Program-made: the position numbers and the translations under genes
Notes under the pieces: model-generated
What the model was told of the DNA's origin: nothing
The model's input: only the letters and a program-made list of their open reading frames with translations
Databases searched by the model: none
In this document: positions 37,590-48,119 of the stretch, piece by piece
Numbering within the stretch: position 1 is the first letter of the stretch
Layout of the letters: each line of letters starts with the position of its first letter
Origin: Edolisoma coerulescens
Lineage: Eukaryota > Chordata > Aves > Passeriformes > Campephagidae
Assembly: GCA_013397115.1 (NCBI GenBank)
Contig: VWZW01004078.1
Coordinates: 186,001-250,000, forward strand
Direction of reading: 5' to 3'
Length of the DNA: 64,000 nucleotides

Positions 37590-38150
37590 TGTTGAGGGAG
37601 GGGATTGTCCCTCTTTGCTCTGCACTGGTGTGGCCGCACCTCAAGTCCTGTGTGCAGGTTTGGGCACCACAATATAAGAAAGACAGCGAGCTGCAAGAGA
37701 GTGTCTAAAGGAGGGTAACGAAGATGGTGAAGTTCCTTGAGGGGAAGACACACGAGGAGCAGCTGAAGTCACTTGGTCTGTTCAGCCTGGATAAGAGACT
37801 GAGGGGACACTTCACTGCAGTCTGCAACTTCCTTGTGAGAAGAAGAGGAGGGGCAGACACTGATCTCTCTGGTGACCAGTGACAGGACTCAAGGGAATGG
37901 CCTGAAGTTGTCCCAGGGGAGGTTTAGGTCAGATATTAGGAAAAAGTTCTTTGCCTAGAGGATGGTTGGGCACTGGAACAGGCTCCCCAGGGAAGTGGTC
38001 ACAGCACCAAGCCTGACAGAGCTGAAGAAGCAGTTGGACAATGCTCTCAGGCACAAGGGGTGATTCCTGGGGCTTTCCTGTGTAGGGCCAGGAGTTGGAC
38101 TCAATGATCCTTGCGGGTTCCTTCCAATTGAGAATATTCTATTACATTAT
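37590..38150 (+). mobile_element. CR1 LINE 3' part, sense
   Basis: Landmarks in order: CTCTGCACTGGTGTGGCC, CAGGTTTGGGCACCAC, GTCTGTTCAGCCTGGATAAG, GACAGGACTCAAGGGAATGG, GATATTAGGAAAAAGTTC, GCACTGGAACAGGCTCCC, AGTTGGACTCAATGATCC and TTCCAATTGAGAATATTCTA. This runs from the end of ORF2 to the true 3' terminus. The sequence differs in wording from the CR1 at 30258 (GGGCTTTCCTGT..., TTGCGGGTTCC), so it is from another subfamily. Confidence 0.92.
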
Positions 38151-39440
38151 GTAATTATATATTATATAAAATTATTACAGTATGGATTCTGGAAGTTTGA
38201 ACTTGTTTTAAAGTGTTAGAAAACTGGAATGAAACATTTCTTTACTCTCACTTGCATTACCCATAATTCCATATTTGCAAAAACATTTTTCACGTCAAAA
38301 AAGGAGGAAAAGAGGTCAACATTTTAGATTTCCATATGGCTTTAGCAAACATTGACTAAAGTATCTCATGCTGTAGATGTTGTAGTTTTGATATTTTTTA
38401 CCTTTATAAGCAGAAAAAAATTCAGTATGCAGAACACAAATTAAAAATGAAATAACGTAATTTTCCTTTATTTTTTCCACTTGCATTTTATGAGTTGTTA
38501 ATGAAGCTGAAGTAATTTTAACAACAACAACAAAAAAAAATCTGTCCTTGCTTGTATCTGTACAAGTCAGATTTAATTCTTAAGAAATATACCTTGATAG
38601 TGTCTACAAACATACACAAGATCAAACACAATTATGCCATTCAGTTGCACTTCTAGTAATTTTAAAGTTTGTGGCTTTTTAAATCACCGGCTGTTGGAAC
38701 AATAAAATGAGATTCAATGGCAACTTAGCAGCTCAGCAAGTGCAGTACGATATTTTCCTTGGTGCCGCAGGATACCTATGAACATTTGAAAATGTGTTTT
38801 GAAATGTGCCAAATAGTTTTATTTAATATGGACACTTCAGAAAAAGAAGAACTGATCAGCATGTGGGCATTTTGGGCATTGCATTACTCTAACACATTCT
38901 AGCAGCATGAGACTTGAAAGAGTTCTTTTTATTAAATTTCTGATTAAATGTCTGAATGCTTGTGGAGAATGAAAACTAGGACTTCCATAAATAATAATGG
39001 AGCTAACTGAATATATTTAATTCACAAAAATATTTGTATATCTCTTTTCATCCCATATTACTCATTGGTGTTTTTGTTAAAGACCCCAAGTGCATTTGCC
39101 TGAGAAAAACATTTACAGAAATCATGAGCAATGCACATCTCGTTTATAATGTTTTGTGTCAAGATTACACTCTGAGCAGAAAAAGGCGCTAATTTGAATA
39201 TTTTAAAGAAATACAACGTCTCCAGTATTCATTTTGCACTGAAAAATGTGGAAGGCACCACATTATAAACATTGTGTTTCAGCTTGCTTTTGGGGCTGAT
39301 AGTAGGTACTGATAGTCGTATGACTCTACTTGATTAATACTCTTTAATTTCCTAGAAGATGGACTTTAATAAAAGCAGATAGAAAAAGATGACTGGCCAG
39401 CCAGTCTTACTAGGTAAGAATTGAAAAAGGACAGTTTTGT
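38151..39440. other. AT-rich DNA, no gene recognised
   Basis: AT-rich, with short A runs (for example near 38520-38540). No gene or element was recognised. Confidence 0.5.
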
Positions 39441-39937
39441 TGTTTAACCCCAGGAAGCAGCACAGTCCCACAGAGGCCCTTGCTCACTCCTCCTCAGTGG
39501 GATGGGGAGAAAATCAGTAAGGTAAAAGTGAGAAAACTCATGGGTCGAGATGAAGACAGTTTAAAAGCTAAAGTCCTGCACACAAGTGAAACAAAACAAG
39601 AAATTCATTTTCCACATCCCTCTGGCAGGCAGGTGTTCAGCCATCCCCAGGCAAGCAGGGCTCCGTCATGCATAACGGTGACTTGAGACAAACGTCATCC
39701 CTCCTCTTCCTTCTCCTTCTTCCCCCAGATTTATATGCTGAGCACAATGCCATATGGTATGGAATATCCTGTTGATCAGTTGGGGTCAGCTTCCTGGCCT
39801 TGATGCTATGTAAGCACTGCTCAGCAAAAGCTAAAATACTGGTATGCTATCAACACCATGCTTATTACAAATACAAAATACAGCATCATAGGGGCTTCTG
39901 TGATGAAAATTAAATGTATTCCAGCCAGAAACAGCAC
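39441..39937 (-). mobile_element. Solo LTR, ERVL-like, antisense
   Basis: On the plus strand TGTTTAACCCCAGG starts the complement of the LTR 3' end, followed by GTGGGATGGGGAGAAAATC, AACTCATGGGTCGAGATG, GGTGTTCAGCCATCCCCAGG, TTATATGCTGAGCACAATGC and, at the right edge, TTCCAGCCAGAAACAGCAC. The order matches the antisense LTRs at 21253 and 41628. It is shorter than the 5130 copy because part of U3 is gone after GGGGTCAGCTTCCTGG. No target duplication was readable. Confidence 0.82.
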
Positions 39938-41627
39938 GAAGACTGACAGAACTCCTGAGTCTGAGTGGTTTGATTCAAAGGACAAATGTCTTTGATCACT
40001 GAGAGAAACAAGCAAAGCTAGTTGCATTTAACAAGCACTCATCCTCATGGGGAATGATGTAAAAAATTCTGATAAAGAGACTGATGAGAGATCTTAAGAT
40101 TTTGAAAATCCTAATCTTGCCTTGTGTGATAACAGACCAGCAGGTAAAAATTATCTGGTTTTCATTGGTTTGAAATGTTTTCTCACTTTCACCTTTATGT
40201 CTACATCAACAACAGGATTGAAGAACCTTGTGGGAAATTTCAGGTGGGACTTAGAGATCTGAAAACTAGACTTTAGGTCCTAAAAATAGCTGCTAATTTG
40301 TAACTAATTTTATAGAATCTGAATGATCCAGACACCTTATTTTTTAATAAAAATTCCTCTATATCCCAGTTTTCCAGTTCTGTGACTACCTACAGCATGA
40401 CTTTTTGTTTAGAATGTGTGCTGTGTTCCGTAAGATTGACTTAACTTGACCGATCTGCTGCTTTACACTGCATCTAGCATTTGCATTGAGAACAAATACG
40501 TTATATGTGGATCAAGTTACTTGCAAAATGTAATGCTACTAATCATTTTACATGCAAAGCAAACTGATAAAAAAAATTGAATTCAGAGTTAAATCACTAC
40601 CCTGCAATGCAGGAGAAAACTGAGGTATCCAGATGGTAATTTTCTGCCCTTTAGTTAAATTTAAGCTGGCAGATTCTCCTTGTAATGGCCTTCAAAGGAC
40701 TTTGTTTTCTTCTTGAGCATGAGTACTTACATTATGCAGATAGTCATTTTACTAAGTCTGATTTTATCAATGTCACTTAATTTTGGTATACTGGGTCTTA
40801 TTCCAAATCTCGTATTTCAAAGGACAATTCTTAAGACTGAGAGTAAAATTTATTCTGAAGTCATGGTGTGTCAGCCCCTTTTGCTGATGTAGCCTCCCTT
40901 ATTACGGCATCATTAAAAAGGCTATTTAGGCCAAAGAGTGAGAGACACAGTCTCACACTGAAAATGTTTCTCTAGCTAAATGTGTTAAGGACTTTCAGCT
41001 GTGAAGGAAAAGCAATAGTTTTTATTCTACTCAAAAAATGTTTGATGCATATAAATCATATTGTCTTAGATTTAAATTTATAAAAGATATTTGGAAAAAA
41101 GGCCAGAAACTCCCCTTTTTAATGACCTTCCTTATCTATGCCAAGACAAAGTTGCATTTAATAGGACACATATGAACTCTATTTGACCACAGTTATGCAA
41201 CCTATTATTCACCTAATAAATTGTCGTCACCAGCAAATGTCTGGTAACTCTGGATATGACAGAAAATAAGAGGTTCCTTTCTTGCAGGGTCCTTCTTGCT
41301 GCAGTGTAAATGGATACATAGGCAATTGCTTACACTTTTTCTTTGTAACAGTGTGTAATACTCTTGAAGTGCTAATTTATTCCCTAATGTTCTATTGATT
41401 TGATTTATAAAATTTGCTAAATGTATGATCTTGCCCAATCTGTAGCCTTGTAATCCCCAAAGCCAAATCACATAAAACACTATATTTCTTCTATCATACA
41501 AAAATGTCATCTTAATTTTCCAATTATGAATGTATTTTTCCTGAAATTGTTTGTGTAAAAAATTGAAAGAACAATAAAACATCTATCTACAATGGACACT
41601 CTTATGTTCCATATTTCTGTGGTAACT
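39938..41627. other. AT-rich DNA, no gene recognised
   Basis: No feature was recognised. The 125-codon minus-strand frame at 41205-41582 is the longest here. It has no recognised domain, and its composition follows the AT-rich background. Confidence 0.5.
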
Positions 41628-42020
41628 TGTCATGGTTAAAGCCCAAGCTGGCAACTAAGCTCCACACAGTCATTCACTCACTAACACCCCCACCAGTGGA
41701 GTAGGGGAAAAACAAAAAATTAGAAAACTCATGACTTGAGACATACAGTTTAACAGCTAAAGCAAAAGCCATGTGCACAAGCAAAGCAACAAGGAATTCG
41801 CTCACCACTTCCCATGGGCAAGCAGGTGTTCAACCATCTCCAGGAAAGCAGGGCTCCAACACATTTAACTGTAACTTGGGAATTAAAAGTGGAACAATCC
41901 CTTTCCTCCTTCTTTGCCCAGCTTTATGTGCTGAGCATAATGCCATATGGTATGTAATGTTCCTTTAGTTATCTGGGGACAGCCTCCTCCCAACCTCTCA
42001 TGCACCCCCAGCCTCCTGGG
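41628..42020 (-). mobile_element. LTR, ERVL-like, antisense, 5'-truncated
   Basis: TGTCATGGTTAAAGCCC opens the complement of the LTR 3' end; AACTCATGACTTGAGACATA, AAAGCCATGTGCACAAGC, TTCCCATGGGCAAGCAGG, TTCAACCATCTCCAGG and GTGCTGAGCATAATGCC follow in order. The match fades at about 42020, inside U3, where the GC-rich block begins. The outer 5' end and any right-hand target duplication are therefore missing. Confidence 0.82.
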
Positions 42021-43297
42021 ACTCAGGGACCTGTGGGGTGGGTAAGCGAGGCCCAACGATAATTTGAGAAGAGGCCGTGGACATGGTGGCATCTTCCTGG
42101 ATACTCCCTATCCTCTGACAGTGGGAGGCACAGGGCCCTCCTGAGCCAGTGAGGAGGCTCCATGTCCTGCTGGCACCAGGCCCTCATGTGTAACACCCCC
42201 CACTTCCCTGGCAGCATTTACCACACAGTGGGGCTCATACTGCCACAACTGAGGCCACGTACAACCACAACATCTCCTCAGGTCCCTGGTTTGGGGTCAA
42301 ACCCCAGCCTCCCAGTACGGCCAGTGTGGGTCAGGGGAACAGAACAAGGGAGTGAGGTTTAGTTACCTTAAGAACCAGAGCAGAGGTGCTGGGCTGCAAG
42401 CGCAGCCTTTGACTGCAGCAGCAACTGTTGTGCCAACTGTCAAAACTGCAGAGAGCCTTCCAGAACCTTCCCAACACTGGCAGGTTCAGCAGCTACTCTG
42501 GGTGGCACTGGGTGCTCTCGGCTCCACTGGCCACTGCCTACGGGCCCCAGGACTGTGCCCGTATGGCCGCACCTGCCCCCCAAGCCTGTCCAGCTGTGCC
42601 CGTGCCCATGCCCTCGGAAAGGCAGGACCCTTGGCACCATGCAGCTTCAAGCCCTCTACAGACTGCTCCCTGAAAGAGTCAGACATGATGATCCTTCCAG
42701 GTCTCTTCCAACTGAGACAATCCTGTGACCTGTACCATGGCACCAACCCTCATGTCCCTCTAGCTCTCTGTGCCTTTGATCTCTGCAGGGCTGCAGCAGC
42801 TGGGGCCTCAGGGGCCAGGGATGGCAGCTCTCCCTGAACCACACTGGGCTCACATCCCACCTCTCCCATGAGAGCCTGGACGCCTCACCTGAGCCCTCCT
42901 CATCGCACAGCCCAATCACAGTGCCCCCGAGGCCAGGGCACATCATCAACCCTTGATATATCTTCACCCTCCAGGCAGGGCCTCAGTGGCTCTGTTTCCC
43001 AAGTGCTGTTTCCCTTGCATTGCCAGGCAGCGCTCAGGGGTCAGGGCAGAAACAGATCCAGCAGCCTGTGGCCGAGGTGAGTAATGAGGCCTCGAGCCGG
43101 GGCACATCTGTGCTGGCCCTGACCATCCCAGACTCCCCTGCACCTCGGCCGGCCCATCCCCGTCTCTGGGAGAGCTGGGCTGGGCAGGCCTGGGGCAGCC
43201 CTCCTGGATGTATTTGCATTTGCCATTGCATTGCATTCACATGTAGGTACATTTTGCAGCCTCAGCAGTCGAGTCTGAGGAGAAATTTGGCAAGGGA
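42021..43297. other. GC-rich block of unknown origin
   Basis: The composition switches abruptly from AT-rich to GC-rich for about 1.3 kb, bounded by LTRs on both sides (41628-42020 and 43304-43635). CpG dinucleotides are present but scattered, so it is not a clear CpG island. Open frames (161 codons at 42352-42837, and overlapping ones on the other strand) run through the embedded CR1 tip and are a by-product of GC content. A good splice-donor-like AGGTGAGT occurs at 43075-43082 and an acceptor-like CTCTGCAGG at 42781-42789, but nothing shows they are used. The block could be retroviral internal DNA or a captured host segment. Confidence 0.5.
42676..42728 (+). mobile_element. CR1 3' tip inside the GC-rich block
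   Basis: CAGACATGATGATCC, TTCCAGGTCTCTTCCAACTG and GACAATCCTGTGA are the last 50 or so bases of CR1 in sense orientation. It shows that at least this part of the GC-rich block is not conserved coding sequence. Confidence 0.75.
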
Positions 43298-43303
43298 GAC
43301 CAC

Positions 43304-43635
43304 TGTGGGGTGAGAGAACAAAGGAGGCTTAGTAAAAGAAGAACAAAGACCGCTTGGTTAAATAAAAAATGCTTATTCTGCTGAGCCAGGGAGAAGATGT
43401 AACAAAGTTCCTAAAATGTGACAGATAGAACCGCAGTAGTTTGCAATAAGCTATAACAAAACGCTTAGTCTGAAAGAAATGGTCTGATGCTCGAATCATT
43501 TATTCTATTGGCTGTCTAGAGGCATGTTATTTCAATCTGATGGTAAAAATATTATAAAAACTGTATGCTTTTCTAATAAATGTTTCTGGCCTTATCAGTC
43601 TCTGGGGACCATGCTTTGTGCACCTATACGCCTCA
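43304..43635 (+). mobile_element. Solo LTR, ERVK-like, 332 bp with perfect 6-bp target duplication
   Basis: TGTGGGGTGAGAG...CTATACGCCTCA has TG and CA ends and is flanked on both sides by GACCAC (43298-43303 and 43636-43641). A 6-bp duplication is typical of ERVK (beta-retrovirus-like) and alpharetrovirus integration. Inside lie a reversed CCAAT box (ATTGG, 43507-43511), a TATA box (TATAAAA, 43553-43559) and a polyadenylation signal AATAAA (43575-43580), the order expected of U3 then R. The exact duplication and intact ends suggest it is younger than the ERVL-like LTRs. No internal retroviral DNA is attached. The family name is inferred from structure. Confidence 0.85.
43553..43580 (+). promoter_or_regulatory. 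LTR TATA box and polyadenylation signal
   Basis: TATAAAA at 43553-43559 is followed 15 bases later by AATAAA at 43575-43580. Both sit within the 332-bp LTR at 43304, with a reversed CCAAT box about 42 bases upstream. This could still start or end transcripts, but activity is not shown by sequence. Confidence 0.65.
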
Positions 43636-43641
43636 GACCAC

Positions 43642-44170
43642 TTTGAACCTTGTCACTTTGTGGGAGGGTCTCCCTTAATCCTTTGAATACTCACCCTTTC
43701 CTATTCTTGCCCTTCCCCTTTCCCCCCGTCTCTGCCCAGATAACTTTTGGGTGGAGTTTGGTTTTGTACTGGTTGATGTCAGATTTTCATTTCATTTTTC
43801 TCCTCGTGCTATTACCATCTAGGCAGTAGTGGAGTGAACTTTGCCAACGAACTTTGTCGTGCTTTCACTTTTATATTAACCCTGCTTTTGCTGATACCTT
43901 TCCTAGCAATTCCTTATGCAACCTAAACCACTCTTTTGCAAAACACAGTTGTCAGTCAACATGGTGTATGTCACCAGCTGCTTTATATCCCCATTTTGTG
44001 TGTCTCTGGCTTTGTTTCACTCAGTAGAGTAAAAGAGGCTCCTCTTAACCCAAATGTTTCTGTGCTTCTGTGAAGCCCTAACTAAAGCATTAAATCAGCT
44101 GCTTACTCAAACACTTTCTGGCACTGTTCCCAGGAGGGCAGAGCAGCTGAGAGCACAGGGGACTCTCACA
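43642..44170. other. Unclassified spacer
   Basis: Mixed composition with a pyrimidine-rich stretch at 43690-43740. No gene or element was recognised. Confidence 0.45.
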
Positions 44171-44356
44171 GAGTCACAGAAGAGTTAGGGTTGGAAGTGA
44201 CCTCTGGAGATCCTCCAGTCCAACCCTCTTGCCAAGGCAGGGTTACCTAAAGCAGGTGACACAGAAATGTGTCCGGATGGGTTTTAAATGTCTCTGGAGA
44301 GAGGGACCCCATGAGCTCCCTGGGCTGCCTATTCCAGCGCTGTGCCACCCTCACAC
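44171..44356 (-). mobile_element. CR1 LINE 3' tail, antisense
   Basis: AGAGTCACAGAAGAGTTAGG, GTTGGAAGTGACCTCTGG, AGATCCTCCAGTCCAACC, TGCCAAGGCAGGGTTACC and TTCCAGCGCTGTGCCACCC are the complement of the CR1 3' untranslated region, starting at its exact 3' tip. It is strongly 5'-truncated and well preserved compared with the tail at 9622. Confidence 0.88.
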
Positions 44357-44421
44357 ACTGTCACACCCTTGGCATGTCGTGGCCATCTCTTTGGGGAGGC
44401 CCCTGTGCCTGCTGTGTTTGT

Positions 44422-44733
44422 TGTAGCCTGTAGCAGTGCGAAACTCCTAAAATCCATCTCCCAGCTATAGCAAGTTCCCACAGCCCCCTGCAGCCCTATT
44501 CCCCTCCTATATTTATGTACGAGCCTATGTTTATATATTTCCCCTGTTACATATGCATTGTGTTCTGGAATGTTCCCCTTTCCTCAGTGTCCCATTGGTT
44601 GTCTGTATTAATCCCTCCTCTGTTCTATTCCCATTGGCTGTTCCCCTGTCGACCCCTCCCACATTCCCTTTCCCTATTGGNTAATCTGACAGAACTGCTG
44701 AGGGCATTCTGGTAGCATGGCCGTGCAGCCACA
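44422..44733 (+). mobile_element. LTR with internal gap, same family as 62398-62882
   Basis: TTCCCACAGCCCCCTGCAGC, GTCCCATTGGTTGTCTG, CCCATTGGCTGTTCCCC, CATTCCCTTTCCCTATTGG and CAGAACTGCTGAGGGCATTC align block by block with the LTR at 62398-62882. The alignment jumps at 44681: the 62 kb copy has about 290 bases here, holding the TATA box, R and U5 start, that are absent. An ambiguous base (N) sits exactly at the jump. Conversely, about 85 bases at 44490-44575 are absent from the other copy. Three CCAAT-type boxes (forward or reversed) are seen. The left edge is uncertain by about 20 bases. Confidence 0.75.
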
Positions 44734-47198
44734 GTAGCCCCTCCACACAAGGGCATCCTGGCCCAGGATCTGGCAGCTGAGGAGAAATGGCTGGTTCTTG
44801 GAAGAGTAGCACCCATGGCCTTGCAGTGCACTGCGCCTCACTGCACCATAACCACCTGCTGCTCCAAGTTTTAAAGGCTTACCACCCTTACTGAATTTCT
44901 TCAGCAGCCAGTAGGTTACACTCAACATGAAACTAATTTCCTGGGATTCTTCACTGTCAGCCACCTCCTGCCATGGAGTTTTACATTGAGTTGGAGGACA
45001 TGTTTCATACCGGTCATGTGAGGTGAACTCTGGCTTTGTGAAAACCTCTGGTTCTCTATCTTGAAATCCTCTTCAGCTGTCAGAAGGATTTTGTCATCCT
45101 GTAAACTAATCTCAGTCTATTACTGAAACTCAAATTGAATCAGGTCAGTGGAAGTTGTTGGATTGTCTTCAGGTTTTCCTATAATTAGTTCTGTAAGAAA
45201 ATTATTCATCCTTACAGGTAAAGTGCACAAAATACCTGATATGTTTCTTTCTTCAATTCTTTCCACTGTGAATATTATGGAAAGAAAAATACATCTAATT
45301 AGATACAGATGTCCCACGTATTTTCTTTCTTCTTTTCACTTTAGGAATGTATCTGTGGAATATGTTACTGAGAGGTGTTTGCATATTCACTGTTTCTAAA
45401 GATTTCACTGCCTAACACTTGTAGATTCAGAAGACTTAAAGTTATCTATTTGAAATTTTTATAGGCATTCATAATAGGTGTTGCAGGAATACCTGGAAAT
45501 CTTAATAATCAGACAAGATAATAACAAGTTGGCTGCATTTCCCTCAACTTTAGATACTGAAATCAATAGCTAAACTAGTGACTTTAGGCTCCTCTTACTG
45601 TCGATGGAGACTAATAGGCTTCTTCAGGATGTGATCTATTTCTTACTGAAAGGTTTACAATTATATGAACAGCTTTTGAAAATAATGTATTTCTCTCCAC
45701 TAACTATGAAGCAGTACTGGGATAACTAGGTTTGATATGGATGTTGACATGGCAGATATCCACATTTAATCAGTTGAATATCAATTACAAAAAAGGAAAG
45801 TTCTTGCCCCAATAAATTTGCTATCTAAATAAGAAAGGGGAAAATGGAAATTTAAAGACATTAAATAGCTTGCGTAAAATCAGAACCTAAAGTATCTCCT
45901 GAGTCCAATGAAAATGTTTTAAGCAGAAGGCTGTATCTGCTTCAATTTTCTGTATGCAGTTGTTCTTTCAAAGCTGCTTTGGCACCCTGGGAAAGTCCTC
46001 ATACTACACTGCTACGTTTATGACACTTTTTCTATGTTTGTTTTGTAACTTATTTCCATTGTACTAAAAATGCTGCTTGATTCACTTCTACATAGAGACA
46101 TCATAAAAAATTGAAAGGCTTCAGTAATTTTAAATCATTCTACACTGCATATAGAGATTTAAATTTCAGTGCTATTTTTTTTATTAGCACTTTAATTTGG
46201 AAGGTACTAGGCTTCTACAAGATTTAAAATTATTGGAGCATTTCAAATTTTTATAAGCTTTCCAGTAAAGATGTGACTATGGTTCTGGGCTTATAAAGTG
46301 TAGCACAATTTAAATTTAATCTAAATTATTTAAGTGCTTCAGACTTCAGGGAGATTTTCAATCTCTCAAACTGGGATCCATGTTCAGAGACTAGAGAAAT
46401 CTTATAATGTAAAGTGCTTTCATCATTTTAAAGACCTGCAGGCAGCATTCCGAACAGGCCTTTTTTATTAGTCAGTTTGTTAATTTAAATTATTTGTTTT
46501 CATCTGCAGTGTATAGAAAAGAAAAAAGATGTTATAAGAACATAAAGGGAAGTCTGTTTCCTCTAGAAAGTTCAGGATAACAATGACCTTTCCTGCTTAG
46601 ATAGATGGTGAGGTAATGTGAAGAACACCATTTTTTAATGTACATTTTGAAACTTGCTGCAAGACATTATACATTCTATAGTCTCACCTATGCCCATCGA
46701 TATTAGGTGTACTCATTATCTTAAAATATCAAAGACATATAAATTCCATTTTCACTCTTATGAAGACTTAGTTTCACCGGGAGAGGAACCAAACGCATTT
46801 AATGGTATTTTATTTAGCATTTGTGTAATGTGAAGATGTTAACTTCCTGTAAAATCAAAAAGGCATGTGCCGTTTCTGTAGCCATCTCTGCCCTACAATC
46901 GAGAAAATATTATTGAAAACATATGGATGTCTGATTCATACAATCTTTTGAAGCAAAATTTCAAAGACCATTTTGTGCCCATGGAAGAATTCTGCTAACA
47001 TCATCAGTTATTTTGGAATGTAATGTCTCCATCTATGTAACATGTGAACATAACTAACTCTTCTTGTCTTTTCCATCACTATGACAGTTATTTTCTGCTA
47101 CTGGAACATCATGTGCAATTTGGATTGCTTAGTCAAAGAAATGTCATTTATTTTTCATGGCACTATAAAACTTCTAAAGGCACAGGGCAATTGTAGAG
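44734..47198. other. Unclassified, mostly AT-rich DNA
   Basis: The first 130 bases are GC-richer, then AT-rich sequence follows to 47198. No gene, RNA gene or element was recognised. Confidence 0.5.
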
Positions 47199-48114
47199 TG
47201 TGCTGGTTGCAGAGAGAGGAGAGGAGCTTCGCAAGGTGTGGGCATGTCTCAGTTGTTATTCTGTACCATTCAAATCGTCACTGGGAGGTGTGATTTCAGG
47301 ATGAGAATGAGTGCACTCCTCTTTCGTTCTCTCTCTCTCTCTAGAGCAGAGGGAGAGTCAGGGTCAGCCACTGAGGACTTTGGTTCCTCTGCCATACAGC
47401 CAATCCTCTTCCCTTTTTCTCTTGAATGCAGCTTTGGGATGTGGTGCTGAAATGATAGCATCAAAAATGGGAATCAACAGTAGTGCTGACCTGACAGTGC
47501 TGGTGCAGAGGCTGCCATGGGGAAAGGACCATCAAGGGCAATGCCATCCCAGCCAAGCCCATCAAGCCAAGTTGAAACAAGCCAAAATAAGGCCGCAGAA
47601 CAGTGGGAAAGTGGCAGTGACCTGTGGGAACAACCTCCAGAGCAGCGGGGCAGTAGAAGCAGCAGCACAGGTACTTGTGGGGAACTGAGACACAGTGGAG
47701 CAGCAGTGCAACCTGACTCAGGCTACCCAGCTTTCAAGGGGTTTCTTTGTCACTGTTTGTCATTTTTTCAAGCTTGGGGGGTGGGAAACATTAACTGCAG
47801 GAGCTCACCAGCTATCTTGCCTTTGTTCCCAGTGGCCATTTGGTATGGTGCATGGGAATGGTTGCCGTATTGCCTTTGTCTGAGGAAGTCACATGGACAC
47901 AACCTATGGGGAGTGTCTACTGTCTTTTGTTCCTCATTGGTCGTGAACACCTTTTTGTGGGTAAAGACCTTCTCTTTTTGTATACCTTTGCTATTAATGT
48001 TGCTGCTTTTATGTGTATATTATTCCATAGCTTTGCACTTTCACTAAATTGCAGAGTGGAAGGGGGAGTGGCTTATCTGGAGATTAATTTCCAGCTAGTG
48101 TTAAAACCAGCACA
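47199..48114 (+). mobile_element. Solo LTR or short LTR element, 916 bp, with 10-bp inverted ends
   Basis: It opens with TGTGCTGGTT and closes with AACCAGCACA, a perfect 10-bp inverted repeat ending in TG/CA. The flanking 5-mers TAGAG (47194-47198) and TAAAG (48115-48119) match at four of five, consistent with a 5-bp ERVL-type target duplication. The inside is GC-richer than the flanks, with a (CT)n run at about 47327-47342. The overlapping open frames (125, 176 and 99 codons) do not share a frame and have no recognised domain, so they are not called as genes. The ends resemble the other TGTGCTGG LTRs, but the interior does not, so it is a separate subfamily. Confidence 0.8.
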
Positions 48115-48119
48115 TAAAG

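Noticed and set aside
41205..41582. 125-codon minus-strand frame
   Set aside because: AT-rich composition, no recognisable motif and no flanking gene structure. It is plausible by chance in 64 kb.
42352..42837. 161-codon open frame in the GC-rich block
   Set aside because: It runs through a CR1 3' tip (42676-42728), has overlapping frames on both strands, and no recognised domain. GC-rich composition explains its length.
47517..48047. 176-codon open frame and its overlapping neighbours
   Set aside because: All lie inside the 916-bp LTR defined by 10-bp inverted ends, in three different frames, and show no retroviral or host domain.
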